Source: JASHVB01 sp035535035 (GTDB lineage Bacteria > Pseudomonadota > Alphaproteobacteria > Acetobacterales > Acetobacteraceae). Taken from it: 64,000 nucleotides of DNA. Position 1 is the stretch's first letter, and each line of letters starts with the position of its first letter. Under the pieces are notes generated by a model that had not been told where the DNA came from, did not search any database, and was given only the letters and a program-made list of their open reading frames with translations. The stretch covers positions 1 through 64,000 of the forward strand of contig DATLQW010000192.1 in the NCBI GenBank assembly GCA_035535035.1. Reading direction: 5' to 3'. A program made the translations under genes and the position numbers. Positions 59,997 to 64,000 of this stretch are shown piece by piece.

Positions 59997-60380
59997 TTGC
60001 CGTATCGCGAAACCTTCCATGAAGACCTGACAACGGACGCTCTCCACTACCTGCCGCAGCGCACGCCCGCGGCCATCCGAAAGAAGCTCCGAGCCGGCTG
60101 TGCGACCCTGTGGTCGCCACACCTTGGCTTGCACTTCGACATCACCCGCTACCAATCCCGCATCTCAGGTGACGCGTCAGGGGGACGCCCTGACCTGACG
60201 GGCTATGACGTGTCCAGGCAGGATTCGCGAGGCAAGCGGATGTTTGTTGTCGAGAGTAAGTTCGAGGCCCGTGCCACGCCCGCACAGTGCGGGCTGCGCT
60301 ACCTCGACGACATGGACCCGGGTGGTCTGCTGTTGTTCATCGTGCCCGATAAGCGCCGCGATGAGTTCCAGGGCAGATGA
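59997..60380 (+). pseudogene. Fragment of a PD-(D/E)xK-like protein
   Basis: About 127 codons with no normal start: HEDLTTDALHYLPQRTPAAI, LRAGCATLWSPHLGLHFDIT, GRPDLTGYD, then RMFVVESKFEARATPAQ, YLDDMDPGGLLLFIVPDKRR and DEFQGR. RPDLTGYD plus VVESKF fits the D...ExK nuclease-like site of uncharacterised bacterial proteins. The C-terminus ends abruptly at the junction with the RelE remnant. It is truncated at one or both ends. Confidence 0.55.
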
Positions 60381-60572
60381 TCCGCCAGTCGCCCACCCGG
60401 TACTTCCAGTAGGTGCCTAGCTTCGGCCCCTCAGGGCTTCGCCAATGCTCCGTGGATCGTCCGGTGGCGCAAGCCGCTCCGCCAGGAATGCATGGATCCG
60501 CCGCGCTACCGGTGGGTCAAGCCGTAGCAATTCCTTCCGTGCGTCCTCGGCGAAGTCAATGCGCCAGGCCAA
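60373..60572 (-). pseudogene. RelE/ParE-like toxin, frameshifted and truncated
   Basis: It starts at a TTG overlapping the antitoxin end and reads LAWRIDFAEDARKELLRLDP, PVARRIHAFLAERLAPPDDP, RSIGEALRG. At the G4 tract (60427-60430) the frame breaks; the next frame continues PKLGTYWKYRVGDWRIIC, the RelE core strand. The last ~25 residues of a RelE protein are missing because the sequence runs into the nuclease fragment. Toxin inactive. Confidence 0.8.
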
Positions 60573-60780
60573 GGTCGCGCCCAACGTTCGCAAGGCTGAT
60601 CGTGCCGGCGTGCTCTGCGCGAATATCCGCCAGTCGCTGGTCGGCAAGATGATAATCCTCAAGGTCGCCGATGTATTCGACAATCGCCTCCTGGAGGTAT
60701 GATTCCTTGCTGCGTCCAGTCGCCTTGGCGAGCGCGTCGAGACGCTGCTCCACGTCATCGGGGAGTTTAATAGCCAGCAT
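60556..60780 (-). CDS. RelB/CopG-type RHH antitoxin
   Basis: A 74-aa ribbon-helix-helix protein: MLAIKLPDDVEQRLDALAKA (strand and helix), TGRSKESYLQEAIVEYIGDL (second helix), then EDYHLADQRLADIRAEHAGT, the toxin-wrapping tail. CAGGAG precedes the ATG. The frame is intact while the toxin is destroyed, so it is an orphan antitoxin. The toxin frame overlaps its last codons. Confidence 0.85.
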   Translation of the reverse strand: MLAIKLPDDVEQRLDALAKATGRSKESYLQEAIVEYIGDLEDYHLADQRLADIRAEHAGTISLANVGRDLGLAH

Positions 60781-60874
60781 GTATGACTCCTGAGATTGAC
60801 ACGTACTCATTTGGGATCGGGGATGATAGCCTTCCCGTAGTCAGCTAGCCAGGTAAAGCCGAACGCCGCCGAGC

Positions 60875-61112
60875 GGCAATGCCGATGACGCGGCGTTCAT
60901 CATGAAGAACGCCTCGAAGGTGATCGTGGTGCCCGGCTACGGCATGACGGTGGCCCGGGCGCAGCGCGCGCTGCGCGAGATGGCCGATACGCTGAAAAAC
61001 GCAGCCGCGTCGGTGAAATACGCCATCCACCCGGTGGCCGGCCGCATGCCCGGCCACATGAACGTGCTGCCGGCCGAGGCCAACGTGCCGTATGACGAGG
61101 TGTTCGAGCTGG
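60875..61112 (+). pseudogene. Decayed internal copy of pntB
   Basis: This segment aligns without gaps, in the same orientation, with 59428-59665 in pntB. The peptide GNADDAAFIMKNASKVIVVP, GYGMTVARAQRALREMADTL, VKYAIHPVAGRMPGHMNVLP matches PntB residues about 298-377 with scattered substitutions. It diverges abruptly on both sides. Non-functional duplicate beyond the RelBE module. Confidence 0.9.
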
Positions 61113-61132
61113 TATTCCCTGACGAGACCTAA

Positions 61133-61544
61133 CCGAATCAAGTGGCGTCATCGCAGCCGCCTTCATCGTCATCCCCGCGAATGCGGGGATGACGCGGAAC
61201 CACGACCCGCGTTATGCGAGTCGCCTGCGTCCGGGCGTCGCCTTGGCGCAGCGAAGCATCCGTCCGGGCACCCTGCATGGTGCGCTTATGGTCCGGACGA
61301 CGGCAGCCACGTGCCGCCATTTCTTTCGAGCGCCTGTCCGCGATTCTGGGTCTCTCGATCAACCGGCGGCGATCGCCGGCATGGCGATGCGATCCGGCAT
61401 CCTGCCGAACGATCCGGCAACCGGGGCCGCGGCGGTTTCCACAAGCGGGCCAGGCGGACGCCCCGGCGGTTGGCCGCGCAGGCGAACCACGCTACACCAG
61501 CGCAGGACCGCCAAGGCACCCACGCGCGGGGGAGAGAAACACCC
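61133..61544. other. Intergenic stretch before the CoA-transferase gene
   Basis: Holds the GTCATCCCCGC hairpin (listed separately) and the GGGGGAGAG ribosome-binding site of the next gene. No coding frame with a recognisable product; in particular, no CoA-transferase subunit A. Confidence 0.45.
61168..61193. repeat. GTCATCCCCGC palindrome
   Basis: GTCATCCCCGC and GCGGGGATGAC form an 11-bp perfect stem around GAAT. The same 11-mer lies in each arm of the 112-bp palindrome at 10844-10955, so both belong to one dispersed element type. Confidence 0.75.
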
Positions 61545-62213
61545 ATGCCCGATACCGCCGTCACCGACATCAAGCCAATGACCCGCGCCCAGATGGCCGC
61601 CCGCGTGGCGCGCGACATCCCGGAAGGCTGGTATGTCAATCTCGGCATCGGCATTCCCACCGCGGTGGCCGACCACGTGCCGCTGGATCGTGAAGTGATC
61701 TTCCATTCCGAGAATGGCGTGCTCGGCATGGGACCCGCGCCGCCGAAGGACGCGATCGATCCCTGGCTGATCAACGCCGGCAAGCAATACGTCACGCTGC
61801 GCGCCGGCGGCAGCTTCTGCCATCACGCCGACAGTTTCTCGATGATTCGCGGCGGGCACCTGGACCTTTGCGTGCTCGGCGCGTTCCAGGTGGCCGACAA
61901 CGGCGACATCGCCAACTGGGCCACCAGCGAGAACGACACCGCGCCGGCAGTGGGCGGCGCGATGGACTTGGCCGCCGGCGCCAGGCGGCTATGGGTGATG
62001 ATGGAGCACACCACCAAGGACGGCACCTCCAAGCTGGTCCAGCGCTGTTCCTATCCGCTGACCGCCGTGGGCGCGGTGAAGCGCGTCTATACCAACCTCG
62101 CGGCGATCGACGTCACCGATCGCGGCTTCGTCGTGCTCGACATGGCACCGGGTCTTTCATTCGACGCGTTGCAGGCGCGCACCGGCGCGAAGCTGCACCG
62201 CGCCGGCCAGTGA
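61545..62213 (+). CDS. 3-oxoacid CoA-transferase subunit B-like
   Basis: A 222-aa subunit of class I CoA-transferases (ScoB/AtoA/PcaJ type), moving CoA between acyl groups through a glutamyl-CoA thioester. Features: MAARVARDIPEGWYVNLGIG, IPTAVADHVP, the catalytic Glu in SENGVLGMG (Glu56), GGHLDLCVLGAFQV, and the C-terminal VYTNLAAIDVTDRGFVVLDM. Subunit A, normally directly upstream, is absent from this window. The acyl-CoA dehydrogenase follows 19 nt later. Confidence 0.92.
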   Translation: MPDTAVTDIKPMTRAQMAARVARDIPEGWYVNLGIGIPTAVADHVPLDREVIFHSENGVLGMGPAPPKDAIDPWLINAGKQYVTLRAGGSFCHHADSFSMIRGGHLDLCVLGAFQVADNGDIANWATSENDTAPAVGGAMDLAAGARRLWVMMEHTTKDGTSKLVQRCSYPLTAVGAVKRVYTNLAAIDVTDRGFVVLDMAPGLSFDALQARTGAKLHRAGQ

Positions 62214-62232
62214 TCGGAAGGAAGCCGGCGCC

Positions 62233-63285
62233 ATGATGGACCCGCTCGAACATCTGCAGATGCTCAAGGACAGCGCGGCGGGCATTGCGCCACGCAAGGG
62301 CGATCTCAAGCGCATCCGCGCCTTGCGCTTCACCGAGCCTGGCTTCGACCGCGCAACCTGGCAGCGGATGTGCGACATGGGCTGGCTCGGCCTGCGCGTG
62401 CCGGAAGACGCCGGTGGTTCCGGCCTCGGCGCGCGGGAGTTGTGCGGACTCGCCGAGGAGCTTGGCGCCGGCCTGGTGCCGGAACCGTTGATCCCCGCCG
62501 CGATGGCCGCGGTGCTGCTGCCGTCCGACCACCTGCCCGAGTTGTTGTCGGGCGAGCGCATCGTGCTGCCGGCGTGGCAGGAACAGCCGAACAGCCTGGC
62601 GCTGACCGGCGCGACGGAACTGCGCGACGAGCGGCTGAGCGGGCGCAAGCTGTTCGTTCCGATGGCGGCCGGCGCGGATGCCTTCCTGGTCACCGTGCCG
62701 GGCGGGCTGGCGCTGGTGGAACGCACCGCGCCCGGTGTGTATGTGGAAATCCAGCAGACCCAGGACGGCGGCAATTTCGGCACGCTGATCTTCGACAACG
62801 CGCCCGCCGTGCCGATCGCGGGCGATGCCACCGCCGCGCTGGAACAGACGATCCTTGCCAGCGCCGCCTATCTGCTCGGGCTGACGGATCGCGCCTTCGC
62901 CATCACGCTGGACTACATGAAGACCCGCGAGCAATTCGGGCGCAAGATCGGCAGCTTCCAGGCGCTGCAACATCGCGCGGCCGACATGCAGATCCAGTTG
63001 TCGCTGACGCGTGCCGTGGTCAAAAGCGCGGCCGCGGTGATGGATCGCGAACCGCAATTGGCGGCGCGGCAGGCAGCGGTGTCGCGCGCCAAGATGCGCG
63101 CCTCGGATGCGGCGATGACCGTGACGCGCGCCTGCATCCAGTTGCACGGCGGCGTCGGCTATACCGACGCCTACGACATCGGCCTGTTCCTGCGCAAGGC
63201 GATGGTACTGGCGCCGCTATACGGTTCGCCGACGGTCCATCGTGCACGGTTCCGCAGGGTTGCGCCGGAAACCATGGATGAGTGA
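62233..63285 (+). CDS. Acyl-CoA dehydrogenase family protein
   Basis: A 350-aa FAD flavoprotein oxidising acyl-CoA to enoyl-CoA, a little shorter than the usual 380. N-terminal helical domain (MCDMGWLGLRVPEDAGGSGL), a beta domain, and a C-terminal helical domain with TLDYMKTREQFGRKIGSFQA and QHRAADMQIQL, then CIQLHGGVGYTDAYDIGLFL. Substrate unknown. Coupling with the CoA-transferase suggests organic-acid breakdown. Its last codons overlap the next reading frame (ATGGATGAGTGA). Confidence 0.9.
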   Translation: MMDPLEHLQMLKDSAAGIAPRKGDLKRIRALRFTEPGFDRATWQRMCDMGWLGLRVPEDAGGSGLGARELCGLAEELGAGLVPEPLIPAAMAAVLLPSDHLPELLSGERIVLPAWQEQPNSLALTGATELRDERLSGRKLFVPMAAGADAFLVTVPGGLALVERTAPGVYVEIQQTQDGGNFGTLIFDNAPAVPIAGDATAALEQTILASAAYLLGLTDRAFAITLDYMKTREQFGRKIGSFQALQHRAADMQIQLSLTRAVVKSAAAVMDREPQLAARQAAVSRAKMRASDAAMTVTRACIQLHGGVGYTDAYDIGLFLRKAMVLAPLYGSPTVHRARFRRVAPETMDE

Positions 63286-63701
63286 TACGGATATTTTTCC
63301 GTTCATCGAACACCTCGACGAAATGCTCGCCGCCATCGGCGACCGCGAAGAGTTCGTGGTCCATAAAGCTGGACGCGTTCGGTGGCGCCGTGAACCTTGG
63401 CCTCGATCGTTCGGCGGAACGGTTGGGCTCTTTGTTCCGCGTGGGCTATCGGGAATGCCCCGGCGACCGCAAGCGGCTCGCCGTCGGGTTCGTGCCGCGG
63501 CACAAGGACGCCGCGGCATTTCTGTTCGCCCTGTGGCCCAAACGCGAAGCGGACGACGCCACTCTCCTGGCAACCGCGCGAGACCTTGTCGCCGACTGCG
63601 TGCGAAGGGACCTTGGTTCATCGACCAAGGTCGCCCAGGTTCGCCATTTCTTTGGGGATGACGTCAACTCGACCGGGGAAACCCCCGATCTGGACGCGTG
63701 A
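63278..63701 (+). pseudogene. Hypothetical gene with a +1 frameshift
   Basis: It starts at an ATG overlapping the dehydrogenase stop: MSDTDIFPFIEHLDEMLAAI, GDREEFVVHK. At about 63365 the frame is lost; the adjacent frame continues LDAFGGAVNLGLDRSAERLG, SLFRVGYRECPGDRKRLAVG, FVPRHKDAAAFLFALWPKRE. Deleting one G after CATAAA would fuse both parts into one protein of about 140 aa. No family recognised. It could be a real mutation or a sequencing error. Confidence 0.6.
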
Positions 63702-63730
63702 TGTCGGCGGTCGCCGGGTATGCGCGGCGG

Positions 63731-64000
63731 CTATCCGCGCTTGAAATGCAGGAACGCGTTCTGGCCGACATGCATCCCCGGCGCGGCATGGCCGAATGGT
63801 GGAAATGCCACGCTGCCCAGGCAGCCGGTGAAGATGCTGTCGTGAATCAGGCAGTGGTGGCGGATGGTCGGCCACACCGCCTCCGACAGCACGTCCTGGT
63901 CCACGTGGTTATTTTCCATGCGCCACGCCGTATAGGCCCGCATCAGCCGGGCGGTGTCGGGCAGCACGTTGCCGACGCCGCCCCACATCCCGGCGAGCAG
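63731..64000 (-). CDS. 3' end of an unknown gene, cut by the window edge
   Basis: The C-terminal 89 codons: MWGGVGNVLPDTARLMRAYT, AWRMENNHVDQDVLSEAVWP, TIRHHCLIHDSIFTGCLGSV, PGMHVGQNAFLHFKRG. The frame stays open to the right edge, so the 5' part lies outside. The stretch with VDQDxLxExVWPTIRxxxxxHDS looks conserved, perhaps the end of a glycan- or TPR-related protein, but I cannot name it. Confidence 0.6.
   Translation of the reverse strand: MLAGMWGGVGNVLPDTARLMRAYTAWRMENNHVDQDVLSEAVWPTIRHHCLIHDSIFTGCLGSVAFPPFGHAAPGMHVGQNAFLHFKRG

Noticed and set aside
1..64000. CRISPR array, prophage or secondary-metabolite cluster
   Set aside because: No regularly spaced repeats, no phage structural or integrase genes, and no polyketide or peptide synthetase modules were seen.

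Overview
The window is strongly GC-rich with heavy GC bias at third codon positions. Its gene content points to an alphaproteobacterium, most likely of the Acetobacteraceae (Rhodospirillales): a CobS/CobT aerobic cobaltochelatase pair next to a J-domain protein and BolA, zapA followed by 6S RNA and 5-formyl-THF cyclo-ligase, a three-gene PntAA/PntAB/PntB transhydrogenase, a fragment of the Hint_2 domain common in acetic acid bacteria, and a GltX2-sized glutamyl-tRNA synthetase relative. No rRNA, prophage or CRISPR array is visible, and one tRNA (Tyr) is present. The genus assignment is inference.

Layout. 0-10.5 kb: small lipoprotein, Nramp-like transporter, PEP-CTERM protein, outer-membrane efflux lipoprotein, GST, an amidohydrolase/Ldh-family pair, RsmB. 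10.8-12.4 kb: a perfect 53-bp inverted repeat and a short flagellar export cluster (fliO-fliP). 12.5-18 kb: decayed IS481 transposase, cyanase, MFS transporter, then an unknown gene-fba-thiE operon. 18-26 kb: housekeeping block (zapA, 6S RNA, 5-FCL, YmdB phosphoesterase, CobT/CobS, J-domain protein, BolA, CPBP protease). A broken DUF6338 gene and a small GYQP-motif gene sit between cobS and cobT. 26-29 kb: P-type ATPase behind a perfect FNR/FixK box. 30-42 kb: oxidoreductases, aldolase, VOC, RidA and a Baeyer-Villiger-type monooxygenase, interrupted by an Xre/RES toxin-antitoxin operon. 42-48 kb: ParDE module, ABC-F ATPase, RecR, tRNA-Tyr, truncated RtcB. 47-52 kb: LLM monooxygenase, M20 amidohydrolase, MFS transporter, GrdB/PrdB-like protein. 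53-57 kb: HigBA module with a disrupted toxin and a GluRS paralog with a degenerate active site. 57-64 kb: transhydrogenase, RelBE remnant, CoA-transferase subunit B, acyl-CoA dehydrogenase.

Two themes stand out. First, the window is a toxin-antitoxin graveyard: two modules look intact (Xre/RES, ParDE), two keep only the antitoxin (HigA, RelB), and there are remnants of HicB, two VapC tails and an HTH antitoxin. Three modules (ParDE, RelBE, HigBA) each lie between a full gene and a decayed, same-orientation partial copy of it (ABC-F 5' end, pntB internal segment, higA 3' end). This is a recurring architecture that suggests how such modules arrive. Second, the protein at 55381-56709 keeps a full-length GluRS fold-like sequence but has lost the HIGH-like histidine, the KLSKR signature and the acidic glutamate-binding residues. 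It overlaps an unknown 122-aa partner gene by 4 bp, and it is the best candidate here for an undescribed function.

All statements come from reading the sequence; no database search, alignment score or structure prediction was run.
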